Source: Gentiana macrophylla (Eukaryota > Streptophyta > Magnoliopsida > Gentianales > Gentianaceae). From it: 64,000 nucleotides of DNA. This document shows, piece after piece, positions 32,505-45,966 of this stretch. The DNA is taken from assembly GCA_026214975.1 (NCBI GenBank), contig CM047806.1, forward strand, positions 126,501-190,500, written 5' to 3'. Below the pieces are notes generated by a model. That model saw only the letters and a program-made list of their open reading frames with translations, did not search any database and had not been told where the DNA came from. Within the stretch, counting starts at the first letter, position 1, and every line of letters begins with the position of its first letter. The position numbers and the translations under genes are program-made.

Positions 32505-35500
32505 TCAATCTTCTCCTTTCGAAGAGTCAATCACAATGTCCACATGCTTGGTTTTATCATGATGGATGGATCTTCTGCCATGCATAAGGTGAATTATTAT
32601 CACAACAGAGTGTGATAGGTTGTTTGATACTGATTCTTTGAAGTTCGATCCAAGACTTTTTAGCCATAGAGCTTCACAAATGCCAAGTACAAGTGCCCTT
32701 AGTTCACCTTCAAGATCGCTTCTTGACACAAGAGGTTGTTTCTTGCTCCTCCAAGTAACCAGGTTCCCCATATATATGAGCAATAGCACATGGTAGACCT
32801 CACATCAATGTGACATCCAAACCAATCGAAGATCGGTGTAGACCTTGATTGATCTATCGGGAGACTTGGTGAAGTGCGTGCCTTGGCCAGGAGTGGATTT
32901 TAAATACCTCGGTATCCTATTCACTGCATCCCAATGTTGCTCAAGAGGGCAATGCATGAATTGATCGACCAGTGCCCGACCCATATGCAATATCGGTCTT
33001 GTGTGAGAAAGGTATATGAGTTTGCCTACTAGCCTTTGATATTGTTCTTTCCTGACAAAGAATGTCACCATGCAGATGAGGTATGACCTGGGTCTACTGG
33101 AGATATCTGACGAGTTTGCATCCCAAAGATGCCGCTTCCTTGATGAGTCCAGGACATACTTCCTTTGGGAGACCAAATGCCATTGGTGTTTCTAGCTACT
33201 TCCATACCAAGAAAGTACTTGAGGTAGCCTGGATCTTTAACTTGGAACACCTTTGCCAAGAGAGTCTTCAAGTTACGGATTTGATAGAGTCTTCCCGAGT
33301 GAAGGATGATATCATCCACATATACAATTAGAATGGACCTCCTCTGGTTGGTTGTCTTGACAAACATGGTGTGATCGAGTTGCATTGATGATATCCAAAG
33401 ACTTTAACCACAGTGGTGAGTTTTCCAAACCAGGCTCTTGGGGATTGCTTCAGGCCATATAGAGATTTCCGAGTTTGCATACCTTGCCCTCGAGTGTGAT
33501 TGACAAAACCAGGAGGTACATTCATATAGACTTCCTCGGTGAGATCACCATTGAGAAAAGCATTTTTGATATCCAATTGGTGTAGAGGCCACCCAGTTGG
33601 ACACCTAGAGAGAGCGAGAACCACTGGCGATGTTGAGTTTTGCCATCGGTGCAAAAGTTTCCTTATAGTCAATACCATAAGTTTGAGTGAATCCCTTGCT
33701 ACCACGGCTTTGTACTTGTCAATTGTACCATCGGCATTGTATTTAATAGTGAATAACCATCTGCAGCCTAACTGTCTTCTTGCCTTTGGGAAGAGTTGTG
33801 AGGTCCCAAGTATGATTATCCAGGAGAGCAATCATCTCGGTTTTTAACAAAGACCTTTCCACTTATCATTTTGAAGGGCCTCACGAATATTTCTAGGGAT
33901 AGAGTGAGAATCCAGTCCTGTGTAAACATGGCAAAGACAGAGACAACCGATCATAAGATAAATAAGTATGAATAGAATGATCGATGCATGATCTTTTTCC
34001 TTTCCTTAGAGCAATAGTCCTGGTCATCAATGTCGATGATAGGCTGCGAGGATCTGCAGATTCTTGAGTGTCGGCGGGCTCGGGGTCGGCAGGCTCTGAG
34101 TCGGTTGGTTCTTTGAGGATCGATGAGTCTTTGTGAGTCGAGTAGAGGTACTGGGTTCGATCTCTTGAGGATCGATGAGTTCTTTGAGGTTAAGAGTTTG
34201 TTGAAGGAAGGGTTTAGGTCAATTTCTATCAGTTTCCATCGGTGATCGCCTCAGTGGACTTGTTGTAGTAGGAGTCCTTTCAAAAATTTTACATCCATAG
34301 AATTGTAAAATCTTTTTCGTAGGAGAGTAGCACTTGTAACCTTTCTCATCGCCCTTTGCATATCCTAGAATATGCACTTGTGAGCTTTGGGATCAAGTTT
34401 GCTTCATGTTGGGCATGGATATAGACAAACACAGTACACCCAAAGATTTTTGGAGGTAACTGGAAATAAGATGGGGCGAGAGTGTGTGTCAGGTAAGGTT
34501 TTGATAGGAGTTTTGAAGCCTAGTACCTGTGGGAAGTCTGCTGATTAAGTATGTGGAAGTCAATATGGCTTCACCCACATATATTTTGGAACATTTGTGG
34601 TAAACATAATAGACCTAGCCATTTCAAGCGGATGCTGTTTTTTCTCTCAAAGAACCCCATTTTGCCGAGGGGTTTCAACACAACTACTTGATATGGACAA
34701 TCCCTTTATCCATCAAGAAATTACTTGAGATGAGACTCATAATATTCAAGAGCATTGTCGATCTTCAAGATTTTGATCTTAGTGTCAAACTGAGTGGAGA
34801 CCATGTTGTAAAATTCTTGAAAGATGGGTCCAACTTCAGACTTATCCTTCATTAAAAATAACCAAGTGGTTCTGGTGTGGTCATCTATGAAGGTAACAAA
34901 CCACCTCTTTCCTGTTATGCTTTTTACTCTTGAGGGTCCCCATACGTCACTGTGAATTAAGGTGAATGGTGTGGATGGTAAGTAAGGTAATTTTGCATAC
35001 ACAGATTTGGTGAGTTTAGCAAACTGACAAATATCACATTGAAGATCATTCAAATTACAACCTTTAAACAATTCAGGATCTATAGACTTTAAATAACTAA
35101 AACTGGGATGTCCTAGTCTATAATGCCATAACATGATATTGTCTAGGTTTTGAGTGCAGGCTGCTGAGGCAGATTCAGTCTTCAGTCTTCTGTCTTCAGC
35201 AGGGTTGACCACAAACAGACCCGAGCAAGGTTTAGCAGTCCCAATCACTGCCTTTGAGGAATGATCCTGGAATGTGCACTGATTCTTATTAAAAACAACG
35301 ATCCCAGTTCAAATCTTTAGTAAGTTTATTGTGAGATATGAGATTGCAATCTAATTTTGGAACAAATAGGACATTCTGAGCATATCTTATTAGTAAGTCA
35401 CACCACCAAAACCTTTGCACTAGAGATAGATCCATCAATGAGTCTTAATATTGTGAATTTGGGGACATGGCTTAAGTTGAGTAATGAGATTTTTATTACT

Positions 35501-36530
35501 ACGTATACGGGAAGAGGCCCCAGAGTCAACAATCCAGGTTTCATTACTAATAGATGAGTAGAATTTACCTGTCTCGGCATGAGAGGCTATGTCGGTGAGA
35601 GTGACTACCTCCTTTTGTTGAGTTAGAAAGGCTTTGAATGCGACAAGTCGAGCATTCAACCTGTTGTCATCTTCTTCCTCACTTACGTGTGCCGCCTCGA
35701 CTTTCCTTGGCAGTCCTGGAGGACTTGGAGGAGTTAGGCTTGCCATGTAGCTTCCAAAGAAGAGTCCTTGGTGTGATTAGTGCGTTTGCGGTGGGTCACG
35801 AACGAGCTTCCCGGCTTTATCAAAGAGCTTCCTCAGAAGCCTCAAGTAGCCTCAAAGCAGGTTCCCGACGATCGGCAGGTGGCACTTTCAGGGGTTGTCG
35901 GCAGGGGTTCAAGCAGATCACTTTCCTCCTGCTTTCCTCATGTTTGACCTCAAGCAAACATGGATTTGAGATTTGGAAGAGGTTTAGTAGCAAGAATTCT
36001 ACCTCGACATCATCAAGAGTAGGATTCATCCGATGGGAATTTGAATACTCTCTTCTTCTCGATGATGTCTTTAAAGAGCGCAACATCTTTAACATCATTC
36101 CAGGTGAGTTTCCAACATATCTAGGTGTTGCCATGCCTTAGATAGTTGATTAAAGTATTGAGTTACGCATATATCCCCTTGTCTCAATTTTGAATCTGAG
36201 CTTGAGTTCATGGACTTGGATGTATTGTCCTTTTTTGAGTAAAGGTCTCGGCATTGTCCCGCATTTCCTTAAGCAGTGTCATACATCATGAAAGTTCTCA
36301 CTGATCTCTTTTGTCATAGACCTCGTGAGGATGGTCATGACTTGGTTATTTTCTCGTGTCCCATGCTTCAAACTTGGGGTCGGGCCAAGAGGGCGGAGTT
36401 TGGAACCAGCATGATATCCCATCTTGCCCTGGCCGGAGATATACATTTTCATAGACCTTGACCATAGCAAGTAATTGTTACCATCAAGTTTATGATTTGT
36501 AAAGAAGAGTGTTCGATTATCCCATCTCAC
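32505..36530 (-). pseudogene. Copia gag-pol polyprotein, heavily frameshifted
   Basis: Pieces in minus order: gag (36530-36279, KLDGNNYLLWSRSMKMYISG; more at 36134-35820), protease DSGAS motif (about 35520), GAG-pre-integrase HHCC finger (LWHYRLGHPS with CDICQFAK, 35140-35000), integrase with D in HSDVWGPS and ITGKRWFVTFIDDHTRTTW. The expected D-N-G triad reads IDNALEY. Reverse transcriptase is at 33831-33328 (LDIKNAFLNGDLTEEVYM) with the catalytic YVDD box at about 33320. RNase H remnant is at 32789-32505. At least six frame changes show it is dead, although its LTRs are still similar. Confidence 0.9.
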
Positions 36531-36649
36531 GAGGCAAACCTGTGAGTCTCATCAAGAAGATGAAACATCGAGATAATGTTGACATTTTTACTAAAAAAGA
36601 ACTGAGTTTTGCAAATGATTTTTAGAACTCGGTAAGTCTCTCGATACCA

Positions 36650-37032
36650 TGAAGAGAGTTTGAGAATGTGATAAACACAAGAGTAAACTTCAACTTAGTT
36701 TATTCATTGATATGAGAGGTGTATAAATAGATACAATTGAGAGAGAGACTAGCACTAGCTTGGCGGCCACTGAGTATGTAGATGTGGGCGGCAAGCATGC
36801 AAAAGTAAAAGTAAAAGTAAAAGCTATGTCTATGACATATTAATTGTGTCTATGACATAAAGTAAACTAGAGTTTGACATATTAATTGTTTATATGTATC
36901 ACAATTAATATGTCTTTTATAATTAAATAAAGTGTACAAAAATATTATGCACGAAATCCTAAGGCTCAAAGAATCTACTTTGACACCCTCTTTGAAGCCT
37001 CAAGAGTGAGTCTCATGAGTAATATTTCCACA
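36650..37032 (-). repeat. 5' LTR of the copia element, with tRNA-Met primer site
   Basis: 383 bp, direct repeat of 31973-32359. Adjacent on the internal side is the minus-strand primer site TGGTATCGAGAG at plus 36638-36649, complementary to initiator tRNA-Met with one mismatch (TGGTATCAGAG). Confidence 0.9.
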
Positions 37033-37037
37033 TTATG

Positions 37038-37681
37038 TTATATACCTTGCTTTTTAACTGCAAGTTTCTCTTACCTGTCGTTCTGTTTTCAGTTACAAAA
37101 GAAACTTGCTTCTTGTTGTTTGTTCTTGATGTACCTTTGTTTCGTGTTTAGTGCATAAATAGTTTTCTTTTACATTGAAATCCTCTTCTTCAATATATGT
37201 TGTCCCATTTGTTTAGCTTTTATTTTTGCCTCACATTCTAACGTACCATTCTTTCTCTTACCAGCTCACCTGGATACGTTCTACACCTTGCACCTGGTTT
37301 TTACTGCACTTACTTGCTTGCTGCGTATCAGGTATTTTGTTTTTGCCTCTCAACTGATTTCATTTGGTAGTAAGGGCCATCTGGTAAATTTATTGGTCCT
37401 ATGGTGTGTTCTGTTCTTGCAATGTGTACATGCTTTTCATTTCAAGCAAGAGGGCAATCAGGTAAGCAATGTTCCACAATAGTTTATTGGTAATTTATTT
37501 CTGAAAATTTGTTACTTTTTCATTGTACTCTTTCCACAACTTTGTATCAGGTATTGTTGTTTCACTGTTTCTTGGGTTTCCTTCACGGTTTAGTGAACTT
37601 AAACTGCTTAGTTTGTTATACATCCTTGTTAAGCACATTTACTACATTTTAGTTTTAATCTCGACCTCTTTGACACTTAAG
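37038..37681 (+). other. Helitron sequence upstream of RepHel
   Basis: Resumes the large Helitron after the copia insertion. The frame open from 37523 extends upstream of the likely RepHel start (ATG at 37682), but its first 53 codons look like non-coding T-rich sequence. Could include a leader intron. Confidence 0.4.
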
Positions 37682-40600
37682 ATGCGAACTAAGGGTAAGG
37701 CAAAGGCTAGGCCTGTGTATACTGATCAAGTTCAGTCCTCTTCTGAATTGTGTTCCATAAAAGATGCTAAGGGAATAAAAAAATGCCTTAGGACTAAAAA
37801 AAAAATTAGCAAAGGTTTAAGTAGCCTTGGGGGTCAGATGGCATTTCCCCATGTCTCTAACATGACCAGCTTAACATGTAATGTTGTCCAGGGGGGCGAC
37901 GGTGCGCCTTTAGTACACCAAACATGTACCGGTTCTCCCCTTCATATTTCCATTCCCACTGTACTCAACCGTGCTGAGTATAGGGCTATGGCTGTTTCGC
38001 GCTTTAGGCACAGGCGTGCTTTGGCTAGGTTGTCTAAAGCTATTTCCAAGGAACCCCCTGTGGTAGTTGCATCAAGAAAGAGGAAAAAAATGTTGCATGG
38101 TGTTGAGCATTTAACCATGGTCCCTACTTCTTATGCCATGTTGAAGCCTGTACATAACTGCAACCACTGTGATGCGGTAAAGTTCAAGCATGAAACACAA
38201 AATGTGTGTTGTTCTGATGGGGATGTAACTCTTGTACATACTCCTTTGCCTGCTACCCTTGAGTCACTTCTCTTGCAATCTGATTACAGAGAGCCTAGAG
38301 GTTTTAGGGCTATGATCAGAGCGTACAATAACCACCTAGCATTTACATCTCTTGGCTTACGGTACGATAAAAGACTTGCCAAGAAAAACAAAGGCATCTA
38401 CACCTTCAGGGTTCAAGGCCAGGTTTATCATTGGATAAACGATTTGTCCCCTGACGAAGGTATGCCAAAAAATCTACAGCTTTACTATCATGACATAGAA
38501 TACGAGCTGCAACAGCGTCTAGCAAACAGCCCTTGCCTAGATGAAGAAATTCTTAGAACCCTTATTCATGCTTTAAAGGGTAATCCATATGATGTTTTCT
38601 TTCGTAGCTTGTCGTGTATCCCTAATCTTGAAAATAAACAGATAATCTTAAAGCATAATCCATCAGTGAATCATAAGATATATGCCAAGCCTACTGTTTC
38701 CCAAGTTGCTGTTCTGTTGGACATTGATGAGACCAACAATGAAGTAACACATAGAGACATTAAGGTTTACAAGCATAACGGGGAGTCGAGGAGCATTCAG
38801 TATTACTACGGCTGCCTCGATTCTTTACAATATCCAGTTATCCATGCCAGTGGTTTTCCTGGTTGGCATCCAGGAATCCCTAAAAACGGTGTGAAGGAGA
38901 AAAGAAAGAGGAATTCTCCTCTCTCGTATAAGAGACAACCATTTAATCCCTCCAGTTATACAACAGCTGATGAGCTACTGGAAGCTGAGGAGATTGGTAT
39001 CCATTAGTTTTTTGCTTACTTACTCTATGTAGGAAATTTATTCTCCATCATTTTACCTGATATTCTTATCTAATCTTTTCCAGCTGCATCTGAGTCTGGT
39101 TCCAATTATGGCTGCGTCTCTATGAGGGAGTTCTATTCTTACAAGTTCCAGACAGAGCGCACGATGATAGTCACCTCCTTCGCTTTGGTAGGCTTTTCCA
39201 ACAATACTCAGTTGATATGTACATAAAGTTAGAACTCGTGAGGCTTGACTTCTATGTAGAGCTAAATCTAAGCAAGATGAAATAAGACAGAATTTTTGCA
39301 AGGCATCGTAGATGTCGTTGGATCTGTGAACATCAACCATCGAACATAGGACAAAGAATTGTATTGCCGTAGCTTCACTGGTGGCCCTAGGCACACGCGT
39401 CGGAAATATGTAGACGCTGATGACTCTTGTGCAAAAATACGGCAAGCCTGATATCTTTCTAACCATGACTCACAACCCGAATCGCCGTAAATTAAACAAC
39501 ACTTGTTACCGCTGAACAAGCACAAGACAGCCGATTTAACGACAAGGGTTTTCCATGCTAAGATAGAAGAACTTAAGGATGAACTAATAAAAAAAGAAAT
39601 CTTTGGTGAGGTAGCTGCTTATACCTATGTAATTGAGTATCAAAAGAGGGGCCTCCCACATGCTCACTTTCTCCTTATTTTAAAAAATGCAAGCAAGCTT
39701 TATGACCCATCAGAATATGATAAATTTGTCTCAGCTGAGCTTCCGGACAAATAATCAGATCCTTGGCTATATGAAACTGTAGTTAAGCATATGATCCATG
39801 GCCCATGTGGGAAACAAAACCCTACAAATGTATGCATGCGTAAAAATGGGACATGTAAGAACTCCTACCCTAAAGAATTTTGTGAAGAAACAAAATCAGA
39901 ATCAGGTGCATATCAGAATCGGCGTAATGATGGTAAAAAAGTTAAGGTCCGGGGTTGTTACCTTGATAATAGATGGGTGGTGCCACATACACCCTATTTG
40001 GTAGCAAAATTTGACTGCCATATTAACGTGGAGATATGTGCCTCGATAGTCGCGGTAAAATATATCTACAAATACATTTGTAAAGGTAGTGATAGGATTC
40101 TATTCCAGCTATCTAATGAAACGGAGCAATCTAACGTTGTTGATGAAATACAACAGTTTGTCTCAGCTCGTTGGATTTCACCGCCTGAAGCCCTTTGGCG
40201 GTTGTACAGGTTTCCAATGAGTGAGATGAAACCTCCAATTATTTGTCTGCCACTTCATCTAGAAAACTACCAAACAATTAGGTATACGAATTCTGATTCT
40301 TTGTCTGATATACTTCAAAACCCACAACAGTTGAAAACAATGCTTACGGAATTCTTTCATATGAATAGAACAAGTAAGTATGTCCAAGATCTGAACTGCA
40401 CATATGCTGAATTTCCCACACATTTTGTTTGGTATCCATCTAGAAAAGAATGGACTATAAGGAAAAAAGGCGATTCTATTGGTCGGATAGTGACTGCACA
40501 TCCAACCGAAGGAGAAAGGTTCTACCTAAGAATGCTTTTGTCAACTGTACGTTGCCCTACGTCGTACGAATATCTTAAGACGGTTGACGACAAAGTAGTT

Positions 40601-42394
40601 CCCACGTTTAGGGAATCTGCATTGCTTAGGGGTCTTCTTGAAGATGATAATAGTCAAGAACTTTGCATGCAATAGGCTTCAATTTATCATATGCCTTTTC
40701 AGCTGAGAAGACTGTTCTCAACAATTTTAGTCTATTGTTCACCCAATGATCCAGAAAAGCTGTTCTTACAGTTTGAGGATCATATGTCAGAGGATCTTAT
40801 TAAAGATTTAGATCTTTCTAAGGCTCGGATAAGGAGTAAAGTAATACAACAAATAGACTCCTATCTAAAGAGCATGGGAAAGAGCATTGACACGTATTTC
40901 GGAGCTCTTTTGTCGGACATTGATCAGATTCCTGAGGACCTAATGAGTGAGCTCAGAACAGAAAGTAGTATAGTTGTTACATCTTGTGAGCTAAACTTAA
41001 AAAATATGTTGAATCCTTCACAAAAAAAGATATTCAAGACAAGAATGATGTCGCTTATGGCAATAAGCCTAGAGCCTTTTTTGTAGATGGTCCTGGTGGT
41101 ACCGGTAAGACATTTCTCTATAGGGCATTGCTGGCTGAAATTAGAAGCAAGGATTTTACGCTTTAGCAACCGCCACATCCGAATTGCACCTTCAATCCTT
41201 CCCGGTGGTAGGATCGCACACTCGCGATTCAAGATACCTATAGATGATTTCGACTTTGCAAAGATGTAAGGTCGAGAAATCGCCTCTTGGGACTTTAATC
41301 CGAGAAAGTAAATTAATTATTTGGGACGGCTCCAATGGCAAAAAGGTCGACTTTGGAGTCTTTAAACGACATGCTTCAAGATATAATGTCGAGTACTGAA
41401 TTGTTTGGTGCGAAGGTTGTGCTTTTGGGCGGAGATTTCAGGCAGACGTTGCCCGTGGTACAAAGAGGAAGCAAGAAACAAGAAATTGATGCTTGCATTA
41501 TAAACTCTCCAATTTGGCCACATATACAAAAGCTTTATTTGACTGAAAATATGAGGGTCATTCACGATCCTTATTTTGCGCTCTTTCTTGATGCTTGTAA
41601 AGCGAAGGTAAGAACACCGAAGAAGATGTAGGCTATGTTACTTTACCAAACTCTTGTCTCATACCAAGCACTGATGATGAAAAAACTGACATTTCTAACC
41701 TCATTAGAGCTGTATATCCAGATAACGAAAACACACCAGAAAACACAACACATGTTAACAGGGCTATACTGACCACGAAAAACCAATTTGTAGATGAGAT
41801 TAACACCATCATGATTGATAGATTCGTTGGAGAAGCAGTTCATTATACAAGCTTTGATGAAACTCAAAACCCTGATCTTCAAGCTCAGTATCAAGACCTG
41901 ATAAACAGCATTACGCCGAATGGTTTGCCTCCACACGTATTGATTTTAAAAGTAAGTTCTCCCATAATCTTGATGCGTAATCTTAACCTGGCGAGGGCTG
42001 TGCAATGGAACACGTTTAGTATGTAAAAACTTTAGTCGTAATATCATACATGCAGAGATTGCTTTAGGTGATTTTAAAAGCCACCAAGTATTTTTACATA
42101 GAATACCACTTCAACCACCAACAAATGAAACATACCTAGCCTCTTATAAACGTCGCAATTTCCAATAAGACTTTGCTTTGCAATGACAATAAACAAGTCA
42201 CAAGGCCAAACATTAGACTTTGTAGGTCTGTACTTAAAACAACCGGTTTTCTCGCATGGTCAATTATATGTTGCACTTTCGCGTGCAAAAGAAATGTCTG
42301 GTATAAAAATTCTAATCCGAAAACAAAAAGATGAAACAACGTCACACGCAGTTACAAAAAATATTGTGTACAAAGAGGTGTTGGGTCACTCGTA
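37682..42394 (+). pseudogene. Helitron RepHel (HUH Rep + PIF1-like helicase), decayed
   Basis: N-terminal part (37682-38996) has a basic lead-in, a zinc-finger-like CNHCDAVKFKHETQNVCC and the conserved FRAMIRAYNNHLAFTSLG block. An intron (38997-39083, GT...AG) fits before ASESGSNYG. Rep motifs: IFLTMTHNPN (about 39445), HUH motif GLPHAHFLLIL (39650-39682) and the tyrosine motif KYIYKYICKGSD (about 40057-40092). Helicase: Walker A DGPGGTGKT (41087-41113). The motif II region IIWD at about 41320 has lost one base, breaking the DEAP box. LLGGDFRQTLP and LTENMR follow (41420-41560), and TINKSQGQT...VALSRAKEM lies at 42186-42300. RepHel nicks, transfers and unwinds Helitron DNA. Stops and frame changes near 39060-39500, 39754, 40675, 41086 and 41160-41330 make this copy inactive. 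Confidence 0.9.
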
Positions 42395-44966
42395 AGGGTA
42401 AAATTTCCACACAAAAATAACTTTTGTTTTTTCCTTTCTTTCATTCTTCCATTACTTTGTAAATATATTATTTTCACATCCAGAGTTCTGCTGCTCCTTG
42501 TCTTTTGACAATGGTGTTATCTTTTTTACCTTTACTGCAGTTACTTATCTGCAATGGCTATCACCCAACCTAGAAAGATGTCTCTTATCCCAGAAATTAA
42601 CCGCGACGCACAAGATTGGACTGTCACTGTACAAGTTGTCGAACGACATCGTCCCAAGGTTGGAACTGGAACTCCAAACAAGCCCGGCAAACGCTACAGG
42701 CGCTACATGCTTGTTGATGAAGAGGTAACATTTTTGCGCTTATATCTTTATTATGTACACCTACAGGTCACAGTTGATTTTTTACTGTATTGACAATAAT
42801 GCCGTTTTTGTTTTCCACAGTGCAACAAGGTTTCAGGGATTGTGTACGAAAGCGATATTCGCTTTTTCGTACGCTTTACTTCTTTCAAGCGCCATAACGC
42901 CTTGAATGCATATGTCATTCCAAATGTGTCTTTCTTCAAGTTAGGACCATATCCATTCTCATGGGTTCTGGATTACAAAAAACTTGTTGAGCCTGTTCAT
43001 GAAGAGGTTCCACCAACGCTTCCATTTACGTATGACTTGATGGACTTTGCTGAGCTTTCAAAGCATGCAGATGCGGAATTCTACTTTGGTAATGTCTTCT
43101 GTTGTACATTAAATACCATGGCTTTCACTGTCTGCTTACCTTTTACACTCATGCTATTACAGACATCAAAGGTATAGTCATTCATGCCTTTCCACGCAAG
43201 CAGGTTACTCCAACTTCGACTAACCGTGAGGTTGTGATTATCGACGAAAGGTAATTAACATTTACTTTTCGTAGTCTCTTTACCTTCTCATTCGGCCCTA
43301 TATGTACAGTGTGTATCCTCCTTTTCGCACTTACCTTGTACTTGAAAAAATTATTTATGCACATTACTTAACTCATGAATAGGAAAGTACCAATCATCTT
43401 AACATTATGGAATGAGTTTGGAGACGAAGAGGGCCTCCAGTTGGCAAATGCTTTTCCAGCTACTTCAATCATCATTGCAAGGAACGTGAAGGCTACCACA
43501 TTTCACGGTAAATGCGTACTCTTCAAAAGCAGCTTTAAAATTAATCGTTAATATATGCCATTTATTGATCATTATGTAACTTTTCGTAGGTTGTCCTCTC
43601 AACACGCATGTATTCTTACATCTTGATAAATCCACCCTTGCCTCGATAGTTTGGCGCCACAAGGTCGGTAATGATCATACACATAACTACATACACATTT
43701 GTTCTATATAGCAAATGTTTCTTCTTACATGTTTTCTCTAAAAACAGTGCCATGACAACAACATCGAAATTAAATTAAGATGGTGAAAGCTCACACATTC
43801 AGGGACCCATCAGTGTTGTTCCCGCCACCAGCCCTGGAAGATACAATTACCGTGCAACAAGCCATTGCTACGCTTCAATGGGTAAAGAACTACTTATGCA
43901 AACAATGAGTACACACGTTTTACGTATACAGTTTTATGTATGATATGCACGCCCTTAACTTGCCACGCTGTCTCTAAGTTACATTAATTTTCCTACACGA
44001 ACAACAACACATTATCTTTACCCTTCAGTTGTTGTTTAAACACACAGAGAAAAACAGCTTGGGTGGTTGGCAAGCCTAAATTCACACCTGGGAAACACAA
44101 GTACTATTTCAACGCTTGCCAAACTTGCAAGAGGACATTGGACTGCCCTATTGATCGGGGTGGTCAATCAGGTTATAATATACTTGACCACCATAAACCA
44201 ATACTAGCAAGAGGACTAGGCCCATCGTAGTATAGCTATAGTGAATCAAGGTCGATCCCACAGGGAACCAATTGTGGATCATCTTATATACAAACAATTA
44301 ATTAAACATGTCAAGGACATAGAGGCGGTCTACGACCAACATAAGACAAGAAAAGTAAAGACACGACTCGACACAACGTAATTAACCTCCCCAATTATAG
44401 TCTTTATCGCTTGGACCTAGATAATTTATATAATAAATCAACTTATTAATCTGTCAATCCGTTTGTATCTATCTTAGATTGGCTACGGAGTCATCCTCTT
44501 TAACTTGACTTAGCACCGGTAGTCACTAGATCACTGTGGTATTGTTACGTGACTTCGCTTTTTTGGTGCCTCCATCTCATATAACTCACACGCTTACGAC
44601 TCTAAGGATGCCGATATTAACCGTACACCTCGTCTCAGCAACATTCCTATGGTTAGGCGTATTTCCTAAACGATCGCTCAAGCCTCGTCCAACTAACAAT
44701 TACCTTTTAGGTCTCATGCTAGTTTACTTAACTACGATAACTAGGTGACGCCAATTCCCTAATACAAAACCTACCTAGATCTCGCCGAAAGTCCCGGAAG
44801 ATCATTCATGAGCCGACCTAGAGCCCTATATTGGTATTTCCTAATCGTGACGCTAATTAAAATCGACGAGCAACGTGGCCGTGGCCATACCTACCGAGAT
44901 AATAAATCCTACTAAGCTAAACCTACCATAAAGACGTGGCGGACTAACTAACAGACAAATAGGGGC

Positions 44967-45020
44967 TCGGTCGACCGAAAGATAGACACTTTCGGTCGAC
45001 CGAATGATTCCATTCGGTCA
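44967..45020 (-). promoter_or_regulatory. TCGGTCGACCGA palindrome cluster in LARD LTR (distal)
   Basis: Perfect 12-bp palindromes at 44967-44978 and 44992-45003, with a decayed third TCGGTC at 45014 (steps of 25 and 22 bp). The other LTR repeats this at 50742, 50766 and 50788. In element orientation these lie downstream of the TATA box, so they would be transcribed. Confidence 0.55.
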
Positions 45021-45545
45021 CCCAAACGATTTCATCCCAGTTACATCCTAGAATATATTTCTCGCTTTCATCATACGAGCAGTTAAGCAAGAATTGTGAA
45101 AGCAATCATATGAATTAACATAGATACGCATTAATTAAACTAAGCGATTCATGAATAAATACTAAGTATATGACGTAGGTTATGGGATCCTCATGTAGAC
45201 AAGGCGCCGCCACATCCCTAACGTCATAGCCTAGATCTACATCATCTAGCTATGAATTAATTAACTCAAACAATAAAGCATAATTGGGGGGAATTAATTA
45301 CTTGAAAGAAAGAAACAGAAAATAAAGGCTTACATAATTTGCAGCCCTTAAACTCTGGAAACCTTCAAAGTATTCTACATTGTATCAAAGTAAAATTGAA
45401 GAAAGAATGAAAGGATTGTATGTATGTCTAAGGTATGTATTACAATTCTCGTAGTTTGCTTGCGTATATATAGAGGTTTTTGCCGACTTAGGGTGGTTCT
45501 AGAAGATAAGCACGATTAAAGCGAAAACCGACCCAAACCCGAGGC

Positions 45546-45601
45546 TCGGTCAACCGAGAGGTGACACTCGGTCGACGAAGCATCGAGCCTCGGTCGACCG
45601 A
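45546..45601 (-). promoter_or_regulatory. TCGGTCGACCGA palindrome cluster in LARD LTR (upstream of TATA)
   Basis: Sites start at 45546 (one mismatch), 45568 (one base lost) and 45590 (perfect), exactly 22 bp apart. The other LTR has them at 51323, 51345 and 51366. In element orientation the cluster lies about 70 bp upstream of the TATA-like sequence. Confidence 0.55.
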
Positions 45602-45966
45602 ACCTAACTTTTCACGCGGCCAATCGTTTTCTCGTCTATCTTGTTCCCCATCGCGCGCTGTGTTGATCTCGATTAATCTCTCATTTATCTCTTGATTAAT
45701 GCTCCGATTTTCTTCCTTCTTTATCTTGATATAATTGATTGAATGACATTAATCCTCTCGATTTGTTGTGATCTGCAAAATCAATAATTATCACACAATA
45801 AATCGGCTTTAAATAATAAAAACAGCTAAATACCAATTTACATAATATAAATCACATAACATTAAAAATTAAATATAAACATGTGATTTAATATGAAATA
45901 TATATTATTAATCTCGATTTAAGGTCAACGTTGATGACTTTTACGGGTATAATTTGACCGTCATCA

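Larger units (their letters stand above)
31973..37032 (-). mobile_element. Ty1/copia retrotransposon, 5.06 kb, TSD TTATG
   Basis: Near-identical direct LTRs of 387 bp (31973-32359) and 383 bp (36650-37032), TGTGGAAATATT to CTCTCTTCA on the minus strand. Flanked by perfect TTATG at 31968-31972 and 37033-37037. The primer-binding site TGGTATCGAGAG (minus; plus 36638-36649) follows the right-hand LTR, giving minus orientation. A G-run lies next to the left LTR as polypurine tract. Domain order gag-protease-integrase-RT-RNase H is diagnostic of copia. Inserted in the 5' part of the large Helitron. Confidence 0.95.
44152..45966 (-). repeat. 3' LTR of the LARD
   Basis: 1,815 bp, aligned end to end with 49927-51747 with scattered small indels and substitutions, which argues for fairly recent insertion. 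A TATA-like ctctatatatac (minus) lies at about 45468-45480. It carries two clusters of TCGGTCGACCGA palindromes. Confidence 0.9.
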
